From RI-153 sp963721725 (GTDB lineage Bacteria > Chloroflexota > Anaerolineae > Caldilineales > Caldilineaceae): a DNA stretch of 64,000 nucleotides. Positions within the stretch are counted from its first letter, which is position 1; every line of letters begins with the position of its first letter. Position numbers and translations under genes: made by a program. Below, piece after piece: positions 37,171-45,413 of the stretch. Location of the stretch: contig CAVRLX010000026.1 of NCBI GenBank assembly GCA_963721725.1, forward strand, positions 1 through 64,000, read 5' to 3'. The notes beneath the pieces were generated by a model. The model had not been told where the DNA came from. It saw only the letters and a list, made by a program, of their open reading frames with translations, and searched no databases.

Positions 37171-37393
37171 GTATAGATCTGCCCATAACCAGCTCCTGAA
37201 ATTGATACAGAATTTTCTGGATAGCCTGTCAGGGCATTGACATATTCAAACCCTGTGCAAGGCAAATGGGATAAGGTACTATGGTACTAGAACGTGATAT
37301 AGACTAAGCAGCGCCACAAAGGAACAGTTTCTACTCTTCGAAAAATCTCCTTGTGTGCTGCTGCGGAGTATAGAAGATTTAGGAGTTGTGCCT

Positions 37394-37555
37394 ATGCTTT
37401 TTCAACGGGCATTTCAGAAAAAAGAATCTGAGATTCGGGTAATCTGTCCATACTGTAGTCAGCCGCAACCTCCACCCACCGTTGCCCAATCGCCACCATG
37501 TGGGAAAAGAACATCGGTCTCCGCGCCGCTTTTTGTGCGCCCATCGCGCCATTGA
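37394..37555 (+). CDS. 53-aa protein with CPYC motif
   Basis: AGGAG lies eight bases before the ATG. The product MLFQRAFQKKESEIRVICPY is followed by CSQPQPPPTVAQSPPCGKR and a short basic tail. ICPYCSQPQ looks like half a zinc ribbon, with one later Cys. Its stop codon ends at the first base of a 26-bp perfect hairpin. No family recognised, but the ribosome site and terminator-like end argue that it is real. Confidence 0.45.
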   Translation: MLFQRAFQKKESEIRVICPYCSQPQPPPTVAQSPPCGKRTSVSAPLFVRPSRH

Positions 37556-37616
37556 TACCCATAGAAACAGGATTAGGTCATGCCGGGGCGTGACCTAATC
37601 CTGTTTCTATGGGTAT
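37555..37616. terminator. 26-bp perfect hairpin
   Basis: ATACCCATAGAAACAGGATT then AGGTCA (37555-37580) pairs without mismatch with 37591-37616 around the loop TGCCGGGGCG. It begins at the stop of the 53-aa gene. The stem is far longer than most terminators and no clear T run follows, so a mobile or structural role is also possible. Confidence 0.6.
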
Positions 37617-37778
37617 TTACACCACACCTGTTGCACTACAATACGATCTAAAAGGTCTGAATGCAGCCGCTGAATCGATTCCGAAATTGAAGTAATGACT
37701 CCGCCGATGAAACAAAATCGGCGTCGTGCGCTATAATAGCGGTTGCGTGTTTTTTTGTTGTTGACGAAATGCTCTGCT

Positions 37779-40329
37779 ATGAATCCTCACTTTCCTTTTC
37801 AAAAACCCGAAATTATGAGTCCTGCTGGCTATTGGCCGCAGTTAAATGCAGCCATCGAGGCCGGCGCGGATGCTGTCTATTTTGGCCTGAAACACTTTAC
37901 GGCCCGCGCCAAAGTTGGCTTCTCGCTGACCGAACTGCCCGATGTCATGCGTACGCTGCACAGCCGCGGTGTCAAAGGCTATGTCACTTTTAACACGTTG
38001 GTCTTTGACCACGAAATGGACGAAGCCGCCCGCACCCTGGCTGAAATCGCCGCGGCCGGGGCCGATTCTATCATTGTGCAGGATGTGGGCATTGCCCAAC
38101 TTGCGCGGCGCATCGCGCCCGAACTCGACGTCCACGGCAGCACACAGATGAGCATCACTGGCGCAGAGGGCATCGCCTTGGCCCAGCAGTTCGGCGTGAG
38201 CCGGGTGGTGCTGGCACGCGAACTCTCGCTGGCCGAGATCCGCACCATCCGCGCTACCAGCAATTGCGAACTGGAGATGTTCGTTCACGGCGCGCTTTGT
38301 GTCTCCTATTCGGGCCAATGCTTTTCGTCCGAAGCCTGGGGCGGGCGCAGCGCCAACCGCGGCCAATGCGCCCAAGCGTGTCGACTGCCCTACGAGATGA
38401 TCGTTGACAACGTGCTCAAACCATTGGGCGACGCCCGCTATCTGCTCTCCCCTGGCGATCTCTACACGCTGAACCAGATCCCCGAAATCGTGGAAATTGG
38501 CATTCACGCCCTCAAAATTGAAGGGCGCTACAAAGATGCCGATTACGTGGCGCTGACCACAGCAGCCTATCGCCAGGCCGTAGACGCCGCTTGGGCGGGG
38601 CAGCGCTTCCAGCCGGCGCCGCTGGACGAGATCCGGCTGGAGCAGGTCTATTCGCGCGGGCTGGGGCCGCATTTTGTCACCGGGACCAACCATCAGACTG
38701 TGGTGGAAGGGCGCGCGCCGCGCCATCGCGGTGTATTGGCGGGGCGCGTCGATCATGTGCAGGGCGACCGGGTGACCATTGTGCCAGATCCCAAACTGGC
38801 GCCGGCCCCGCTCAAGCCCGGTGATGGCGTCGTCTTTGATGCGGCAAACTGGCGCAGCCCCGAAGCGCGCGAAGAGGGCGGGCGCATTTATCATGTCCAC
38901 ACACGGCGCGGCGGAAAGCTGGAATTGGAGTTTGGCAACAACGCCGTGGACTTTAGCCGTATCCGCCCTGGTGACCTGCTGTGGCGCACCCATGACCCTG
39001 AGTTGGATAAAGCCGTCAAGCCCTTCACAGAGGCCGCACAGCCGTTGCACAAGCAACCTGTGCGCGTGACAGTGCGGGCTGCTGTGGGCGCGCCGCTCCA
39101 CACCGTGTGGACGCTGATTGAACATCCCCACATAAGCGCCACAGTGATATCGGAAGCCATGTTGACGGTGGCGCAACAGCGCGGCCTCGGCGAATCTACG
39201 CTGCGTGAACAGTTGGGCCGCCTGGGAACCACGCCCTATGCCCTGGCCGAACTCCACTGTGAGATTGACGGGCAGCCCTTTGCGCCGGTTTCGCTGCTCA
39301 ACGAAATGCGCCGTCAGGCCGCCGAGAAACTGGCCGATCTACAACGCCATCCCTTCACCCGCACCATCAACGATCCCATACAGGCCGTGCAATCGTTGCA
39401 GGCTGATCTCCCCGGCTCGAATTCGCAACTCGCAACTCGCAATTCGCAATTCGCCATTTGCCATTTGCATCTGCTTGTACGCACGCCAGAGCAATTGGAC
39501 GCTGCCATCAATCTGCGACCGGCCAGCATTACGCTGGACTATCTCGACCTCTACGGGCTGCGCCCGGCAGTGGAAGAGGTGACGGCGGCAGGGATCACGG
39601 CGCGGGTTGCCAGCCCGCGCATTCTGAAGCCAGGCGAAGAGCGCATGGTGAACTTTTTGCTGCGGCTCAATGTGCCGATTTTGGTACGGTCGGCGGGGCT
39701 ATTACACACACTGCGCCAGGCCGAAACTCACCCGTCGCTGATTGGCGATTTCAGCCTCAACGCTGCCAACGCCATCGCCGCCCACACCTTTTTGCAACTG
39801 GGCGTGGAACGGCTCACCCCCACCCACGATCTCAACGGCGCACAGGTGGCAGATCTGGCGCGAGCTGTGGGGCCAGGCGCGGCTGGAAGTGGTGGCCTAT
39901 CAACACCTGCCTGTTTTCCACACCGAGCATTGTGTCTTTTGCCGTTTCCTCTCCACAGGTACAAGCTACAAAGATTGCGGCCATCCTTGTGAACAACACC
40001 GCGTTGCCCTGCGCGATGTCAACGGGCGCGAGCATCCGGTGATGGCGGACGTGGGCTGTCGTAACACCGTTTTTGGGGCAGAGGCGCAAGAGGCCAGCGC
40101 CCATTTGGCCGCATGGCAGCGCGCGGGCATCGTGCATTATCGCCTGGAATTTGTGCATGAATCGGCGGCACAGGTGCAAGCCGTAACCGCTGCCTTTCAC
40201 GAGGCCCTGACCCACAGCCACAACTTCCCGGCGCTGGCCGAGCAGTTGCGCCGTCTGGCTCCCCAGGGCAGCACCCAAGGCAGCCTCTTTGTGGCCGAGA
40301 ATTATTTCGATCTGCCGCTGATGCAATAG
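37779..40329 (+). CDS. U32 family protein, RlhA/YdcP-like (one frameshift)
   Basis: The N-terminal U32 domain starts KPEIMSPAGYWPQLNAAIEA and holds GADAVYFGLKHFTARAKVGF (quoted in part), MFVHGALCVSYSGQCF, and the four-Cys region with GGRSANRGQCAQACRLPYEM. A DUF3656-like middle and a second U32-like half follow. Near 39865 one base shifts the frame. The true continuation is WGQARLEVVAYQHLPVFHTE, then HCVFCRFLSTG and CGHPCEQHRVALRD, also Fe-S-type cysteines. Corrected length is about 849 residues. The E. coli homologue RlhA hydroxylates C2501 of 23S rRNA; that role is inferred. An insert at 39418-39470 is repeat-encoded. Confidence 0.87.
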
Positions 40330-40338
40330 GCGTTCTTC

Positions 40339-41008
40339 ATGCACAACCTCCCCAATATTGTCATCATCGGCCTGTCAGGTCATGCCAACGTGGTTGTGGA
40401 TATTGTCGAGCGCGGCGGGGAAATACCGAATTGCCGGTCTGATTGCGGCAACTCCGGGAACGCAAACAGCTTTTGGCTATCCCATCTTGGGCATGGATGA
40501 AATGTTGCCCGCCCTCGTTGATCACTATGATCTTGTGGGGGGGCTGATTGCGATTGGTGATAACTGGCGGCGACATTGGGTGGCGGAGAAGATCGGGGCG
40601 TTGCTGCCGGGCTTTGCGTTTGTGAATGCTGTGCATCCATCGGCGCAGATTGCGCGTGGTGTAACAATGGGGGGTGGCAGCGTGGTGATGGCTGGGGCGG
40701 TGATCAACAGCGATAGCAGGATTGGCGATTTTTGCATCGTCAACACCAAAGCCTCGCTGGATCACGACAGCGTGATGCAAGATTTCTCTAGCCTTGCCCC
40801 CAACGCCACCATCGGCGGCAGCGTCCACATTGGCGCGTTTAGCGCGGTCTCGCTGGGCGCCAATGTCATCCACGGGCGCAGCATCGGCCAACATACGGTG
40901 ATCGGTGCGGGCGCGCTTGTGCTACAAGACGTGCCAGATTTCTGTGTTGCCTATGGGGTTCCAGCCCAGATCATACGGGCGAGGGAGGCGGGTGAAAGGT
41001 ATTTATAG
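40339..41008 (+). CDS. NeuD/PglD-type hexapeptide acyltransferase (one frameshift)
   Basis: Reading from ATG gives NIVIIGLSGHANVVVDIVER, a NeuD-like nucleotide-binding start. One extra G in GGCGGGGAAATACC near 40420 shifts the frame; without it GGKYRIAGLIAATPG follows. The C-terminal left-handed beta helix has VHPSAQIARGVTMGGGSVVM, GDFCIVNTKASLDHDSVMQD and SLGANVIHGRSIGQHTVIGA. Corrected length is 222 residues. Such enzymes acetylate amino sugars of surface glycans, consistent with the sugar genes upstream. It ends before a long bidirectional hairpin. Confidence 0.85.
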
Positions 41009-41030
41009 CGTGAAGATCCGTCTTGCGGTG

Positions 41031-41083
41031 AATCGTTACAAACCAGCCCGCTCGTCTCATGAGCGGGCTGGTTTGTAACGATT
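41031..41083. terminator. 23-bp perfect bidirectional terminator
   Basis: AATCGTTACAAACCAGCCCG and CTC (41031-41053) pair perfectly with 41061-41083 around the loop GTCTCAT, between two convergent genes; AATCG/CGATT at the base gives T runs on both strands. Confidence 0.75.
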
Positions 41084-41097
41084 TTGACTAAGCGTCT

Positions 41098-41943
41098 TTA
41101 TTCCAACGGACTCAGCCAGCGTATGGAATTATTGCCATCGGCAGCCCAGCCCTGGGTCTGCCCATCGTCTGAGCGGATCTGGAACCAGATAAAGCCATTG
41201 ACCGATTGTGGTCCGGCCAACACGGTAAACTCCGCGCCGCTGTTAACGCGTGTTACCAACTGGGCGTTGGTCCCCGGCGTCGTGCGAAGCGAGAGCTGCC
41301 CGTTGTTGTCCATAGTCACTCGCACCCGATCCCCCACACGCGGCGCCCGGTTGACAGGCTGCGTCGCTACCACACCCGTTGTGGCCGCCGGACTGAGCCA
41401 CTCGTCGCCGCCATCCCCCTGCACTGCCCACCCCACATTGCCTTTCCCATCGTCTATCCGCCACCAAATATAGCCCTCACCTGCCGTTGGCCCTTCCAGC
41501 ACATCGACGACTAGACCGCTGCCCAGCCGTGTGATCAACTGGGCGTTGGTATTGGCCGTCTGGCGCAGGTTTAGCCCGCCGGGGGCGCTGACGCGCGCCT
41601 TTGTGCCCACGGTTAGCGTGCCACCCTGCACCGGGACCGGCGTGTCGGTGGGAAGTAATTCGGGCGTGGGTTCGGGGGTGGGTTCAATCACAATCGCCGG
41701 GGTATCCGTGGGAAGCGGGGCGCTGACGATGGCTGCTGGCTGGGTAGATTCGCTCACCACAGGCGGCGGGGTTGGTGTGGGGCGAGGCTGGAAGCTGCCA
41801 CAGGCCAACACCGGCACGAGCCAGATCAGTGAAAAAGCCAGCAGTCCACCAAGCAGTCGGCGGCTGGGAGGCGGGGGAGAATCGTTTTGTAGCAACGGCG
41901 CACACAGATTGGTGCGCCGTTGCCAATGACTATAATTTGGCAT
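41098..41943 (-). CDS. Lipoprotein with two SH3 domains
   Basis: The N-terminus has a hydrophobic segment ending LVPVLACG, a lipobox at Cys ~48, after a longer than usual basic lead (MPNYSHWQRRTNLCAPL). A Pro/Thr linker (RPTPTPPPVVSESTQP) precedes two SH3-type domains: GGLNLRQTANTNAQLITRLG and QLSLRTTPGTNAQLVTRVNS. The paired GxNAQL(V/I)TR repeats show internal duplication. Third SH3 protein of this style in the window. A later start inside the lead would give a more usual signal peptide. Confidence 0.75.
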   Translation of the reverse strand: MPNYSHWQRRTNLCAPLLQNDSPPPPSRRLLGGLLAFSLIWLVPVLACGSFQPRPTPTPPPVVSESTQPAAIVSAPLPTDTPAIVIEPTPEPTPELLPTDTPVPVQGGTLTVGTKARVSAPGGLNLRQTANTNAQLITRLGSGLVVDVLEGPTAGEGYIWWRIDDGKGNVGWAVQGDGGDEWLSPAATTGVVATQPVNRAPRVGDRVRVTMDNNGQLSLRTTPGTNAQLVTRVNSGAEFTVLAGPQSVNGFIWFQIRSDDGQTQGWAADGNNSIRWLSPLE

Positions 41944-41993
41944 GGGCAAAATAAAGATAGACTCCTGGTAAACTGCGATGACCACGGGCAACC

Positions 41994-43589
41994 CTACAAA
42001 CTCACCGCTTTCACCCAGCTAATATCGACGACACTGGCAAGCTCGCGCTCAATTGCGGCTGGGATCGCTTCATCAGTGCCCAACACCATAATCGATTCGC
42101 CACGCGGGGCGCGCCGCCCCACATGCATAAAGCTGATGTTCACATCTGACTGGCCCAATAATGTGCCCACGCGCCCGATAATGCCAGGGCGATCTCGGTG
42201 CGAGGTAAGTAACAAAAAGCCCTCGGCGGGGAACTCCACCCACATTTCATCAATCGCCACCAAGGTGGGGATGCCATGCAACATCGCCCCGCGCACCGTC
42301 ATCTCTTCGCCACGACAAGTTACGCTCACGGTGAGCAATTCTTCGTAGCGCTCATGATGATGGTGCGATTTGCGCTCCATAATTTCAATGCTTCGACGTT
42401 CGGCCAGCAAGCGGGCGTTGACTAGATTGACGCGGTCTTCCACAATGCCTGATAGTGTACCCTTGACCGCCGCCGCTACAATGTAATCCAGGTTGTACTC
42501 TGCCACTGAGCCGTGTGCCGTCACCTCCAGGCGGTCGATGCCCTGGGTGTTAAGTTGACGCAAAAACCGCCCCATGCGTTCGGCCAAATCAATGTAGGGG
42601 ATCAAAAAATCCAGTGCTTTGGGGGGCAGAATCGGGGCGTTGACGGCATAGCGGGCCGGGCGACCTTCGAGCACGTCAATGACCTGCAGCGCAACATCGA
42701 CGGCCACCTTTTCCTGGGCCTCCACGGTGCTGCCGCCCAGATGCGGGGTCAACACCACTTGGGATAACGCGCGCAGCGGGCTATCGGCGGCCAGCGGCTC
42801 GTCTTCAAAGACATCCAGCGCCGCGCCCGCTACATGGCCGCTTTTGACTGCCTCGGCCAGGGCATTCTCGTCGATGACACCGCCGCGCGCCACGTTGAGA
42901 ATGCGCACCCCGGGCTTCATTTTGTGGAACTGCTCAGTGCTGATCAGATGGCGGGTGGCGTCAGTCAGCGGCACATGAAAGGTGATAAAATCGGCCCCAG
43001 CCAGCAAGCTATCCAGATCGGTGAGGGTGACACCGCGCTGCGCTGCATATTCGGCGGTGACATAGGGATCATAGGCCAGCACAGACATGCCCAGCCCTTT
43101 GGCCCGCTCCACAACCTCTTGGGCCACACGGCCCAAGCCCACCGTGCCCAGCACTTTATCGCGGATCTCGACACCCATAAACTGGCTGCGCTTCCACTGT
43201 CCGCCGCGCACATGGGCATCGGCCTGGGGAATGTTGCGCGCCATCGCCATCAGCATGGCAATCGTATGCTCGGCTGCCGCCACCACGTTGCCTGTCGGCG
43301 CATTGACCACGATCACCCCGGCGTGTGTGGCGGCGCTGAGATCGATATTATCCACACCCACGCCCGCCCGCGCCACCACTTGCAGATTCTTGCCCGCCTG
43401 CAACACATCAGCGGTGACCTGGGTGCTGCTGCGCACAAGCAGGGCCTGATAGTGCGGGATCTCTTCGATTAACTGGGTTGGGGTCAAATTGGTTTTGATG
43501 ACAACTTCGAGATTATTCGCCGCATAGAGTGGGGCCAGCCCACTCTCCGAAAGCTCATCGCTGACTAAAACACGTTGTACCTCTGCCAT
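41994..43589 (-). CDS. serA: D-3-phosphoglycerate dehydrogenase
   Basis: SerA oxidises 3-phosphoglycerate, the first step of serine synthesis. Catalytic and NAD motifs: RSSTQVTADVL, RAGVGVDNIDLSAAT, LGTVGLGRVAQEV, NVARGGVIDENAL, LDVFEDEPL and the His/Glu pair ending VVLTPHLGGSTVEAQEK. The ASB domain follows, then a C-terminal ACT domain (LLTSHRDRPGIIGRVGTLLG, FMHVGRRAPRGESIMVLGTD). 531 residues is typical of the long form. The MERKSHHHHERYEE stretch is a natural loop. The start lies two bases after the argS stop, so the genes are coupled. Confidence 0.95.
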   Translation of the reverse strand: MAEVQRVLVSDELSESGLAPLYAANNLEVVIKTNLTPTQLIEEIPHYQALLVRSSTQVTADVLQAGKNLQVVARAGVGVDNIDLSAATHAGVIVVNAPTGNVVAAAEHTIAMLMAMARNIPQADAHVRGGQWKRSQFMGVEIRDKVLGTVGLGRVAQEVVERAKGLGMSVLAYDPYVTAEYAAQRGVTLTDLDSLLAGADFITFHVPLTDATRHLISTEQFHKMKPGVRILNVARGGVIDENALAEAVKSGHVAGAALDVFEDEPLAADSPLRALSQVVLTPHLGGSTVEAQEKVAVDVALQVIDVLEGRPARYAVNAPILPPKALDFLIPYIDLAERMGRFLRQLNTQGIDRLEVTAHGSVAEYNLDYIVAAAVKGTLSGIVEDRVNLVNARLLAERRSIEIMERKSHHHHERYEELLTVSVTCRGEEMTVRGAMLHGIPTLVAIDEMWVEFPAEGFLLLTSHRDRPGIIGRVGTLLGQSDVNISFMHVGRRAPRGESIMVLGTDEAIPAAIERELASVVDISWVKAVSL

Positions 43590-43591
43590 AA

Positions 43592-45295
43592 TTACATGCT
43601 TTCCGGGGCGCTCATGCCCATTAAATTCAGAACCCGTGCCAGCACACCCCGCGCTGCCAGCGAAAGCAGCAGCCGAGCGCGGCTCAGGTCCGGTTGGCCG
43701 GGATCGACCACATAGCAATCCCGATAAAATGCATTAAAAACCCGTGCCAGTTCCATGGCGTAATGGGTCAAGTTGTGCGGTGAAAGTTTCTCCACCGCCA
43801 TATCGATCTGCTCTTCCAGTTCTAGCATTTTGCGGATCAAGTCTAGCTCCGACGGATGCAGCAGGCGCGTCAGCAGATCCGTATCCGACGTGGCTGCTAT
43901 TTCAGCAATATCGAAGCCTTCCGCCGTTGCCTTTTCCAAAATCGAGCAGATGCGGGCATGGCTATATTGAACGTAGTAGACTGGGTTGTCGTTGCTCTCG
44001 GCCACGGCCAGATCAAGATCGAAATCCACACTGCTTTCGGGGCTGCGCGTAAGCAACATAAAGCGCACAGCGTCGGGGCCGACCTCTTCCACCACTTCGC
44101 GCAGGGTCAAAAATTCGCCCGACCGCTTGCTCATCTTCACTTCCTGGCCGTTGCGCATAAGTTTGACCAAGTTGTAGAGCAGCAGCGTCAACCGCTCTGT
44201 ATCGATGCCCAGCGCCGCCACCACCGCGCCCATACGTGGCACATGGCCCTGATGATCCACAGCCAGCACGTTGATCACACGGTCGAAATTGCGGCGCATG
44301 AATTTGTCATAATGATAAGCGATGTCGCTGGCAAAATAGGTGGGCACGCCATTGGAGCGGATCACAACTTCATCTTTGTCGTTTTTTGGATAGTTACTGG
44401 ATAAAAACCAGTGCGCGCCGTCGCGCTCGCCAATGTCACCTTTGGCGGAAAGCATCGACAGCACTTCCTCAACCAGCCCCTCGTCGTAAAGGCTCTGCTC
44501 GCTGAACCAGCGGTCAAACTCCACGCCCAGCAACCCCAACTCATCTTTCAGATCCGCCAGCACAATCTCGCGCCCCAGTGGCTTAAGGGCAGCAATGGCT
44601 TCGGCGTGGGATAGTCCCACCAATTCATCGCCCACCTGCGCGCTGATTCGCTGGGCGTATTCGAGCATGTAGTCGCCGGGATAGCCGCCCGCAGGCAATT
44701 CAACCTCTTTTCCGTGTACCTGGAGATAGCGAGCCAGCAACGACTCGGCAAAGAGTTGAAACTGATTGCCAGCATCGTTGACATAAAATTCGCGCTGCAC
44801 ATTATACCCCGCAGCCTCCAACACGTTGGCGAGCACATCGCCCAACACAGCGTTACGCGTGCCGCCAAAGTGGATCGGCCCCGTGGGATTGGCGCTGACA
44901 AACTCCACCTGCCAGTGCTGACCCTGGCCGCGGCTGATGTTGCCGAAGTTTTCGCCAGCGGCCACAATGGCGGCTACCTGCCCTTGCAGCCACGCCTCGG
45001 ACAGGCGCAGATTGATGAAGCCCGGCCCGGCCAACTCGACGGCGCTAACTAGGCCATCGGTGGGAATGTTGCGCACAATTGCCTCGGCAATCTGGCGCGG
45101 ATTGGCCTTGCCGCCCGTCTCCTTTTTCACCGCCGCCGCCACCACCATCGCCACATTGCTGCTGAAATCGCCATGTTCCGGGCGGCTGGGGCGCGAAATA
45201 TCGGGCGTGGGTATCTCAATGGCAGGCAGTTCGCCCGCAGCGGCGGCTGCCGCGACGGCCTCTGCCAGGATAGTCTTAAGTTGGTCACGTACCAT
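43592..45295 (-). CDS. argS: Arginyl-tRNA synthetase
   Basis: ArgS charges tRNA-Arg. The HIGH-type motif is VSANPTGPIHFGGTRNAVLG and the KMSKS-type motif EVKMSKRSGEFLTL. The N-terminal Add-1 domain (RPEHGDFSSNVAM) and the C-terminal DALR anticodon-binding domain (LTHYAMELARVFNAFYRDC) are complete. 567 residues. The chosen start MVRDQLKTIL has GTAGGA at a better distance than the ATG two codons upstream. Followed directly by serA. Confidence 0.95.
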   Translation of the reverse strand: MVRDQLKTILAEAVAAAAAAGELPAIEIPTPDISRPSRPEHGDFSSNVAMVVAAAVKKETGGKANPRQIAEAIVRNIPTDGLVSAVELAGPGFINLRLSEAWLQGQVAAIVAAGENFGNISRGQGQHWQVEFVSANPTGPIHFGGTRNAVLGDVLANVLEAAGYNVQREFYVNDAGNQFQLFAESLLARYLQVHGKEVELPAGGYPGDYMLEYAQRISAQVGDELVGLSHAEAIAALKPLGREIVLADLKDELGLLGVEFDRWFSEQSLYDEGLVEEVLSMLSAKGDIGERDGAHWFLSSNYPKNDKDEVVIRSNGVPTYFASDIAYHYDKFMRRNFDRVINVLAVDHQGHVPRMGAVVAALGIDTERLTLLLYNLVKLMRNGQEVKMSKRSGEFLTLREVVEEVGPDAVRFMLLTRSPESSVDFDLDLAVAESNDNPVYYVQYSHARICSILEKATAEGFDIAEIAATSDTDLLTRLLHPSELDLIRKMLELEEQIDMAVEKLSPHNLTHYAMELARVFNAFYRDCYVVDPGQPDLSRARLLLSLAARGVLARVLNLMGMSAPESM

Positions 45296-45337
45296 AGTCA
45301 TTCCTACAATTCTGGTGCAAACGCTGATGATATTCAA

Positions 45338-45413
45338 CGCAAAGAAGCAAAGATAGGAAGAGACAAAGCGACTTTTGCACCTTTGCCTCTGGGCAACTTT
45401 GCGTTAAAAATTC
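45338..45413. repeat. ACGCAAAG-type word repeat with dyad
   Basis: AACGCAAAG (45338-45346) pairs with CTTTGCGTT (45404-45412). Inside are further GCAAAG and CTTTGC words, such as AAGCAAAGATAGG and CACCTTTGCCTC. The repeat fills the polA-argS gap; GCAAAG-word repeats of this type occur in several bacterial groups. Confidence 0.55.

Noticed and set aside
37842..39257. A 471-codon minus-strand frame opposite the U32 gene
   Set aside because: Composition and lack of motifs show it is a shadow of the U32 coding sequence.
42343..42375. His-rich stretch in SerA that looks like a tag
   Set aside because: It lies in the middle of the protein, in a loop of the long SerA form, and no vector sequence is near.
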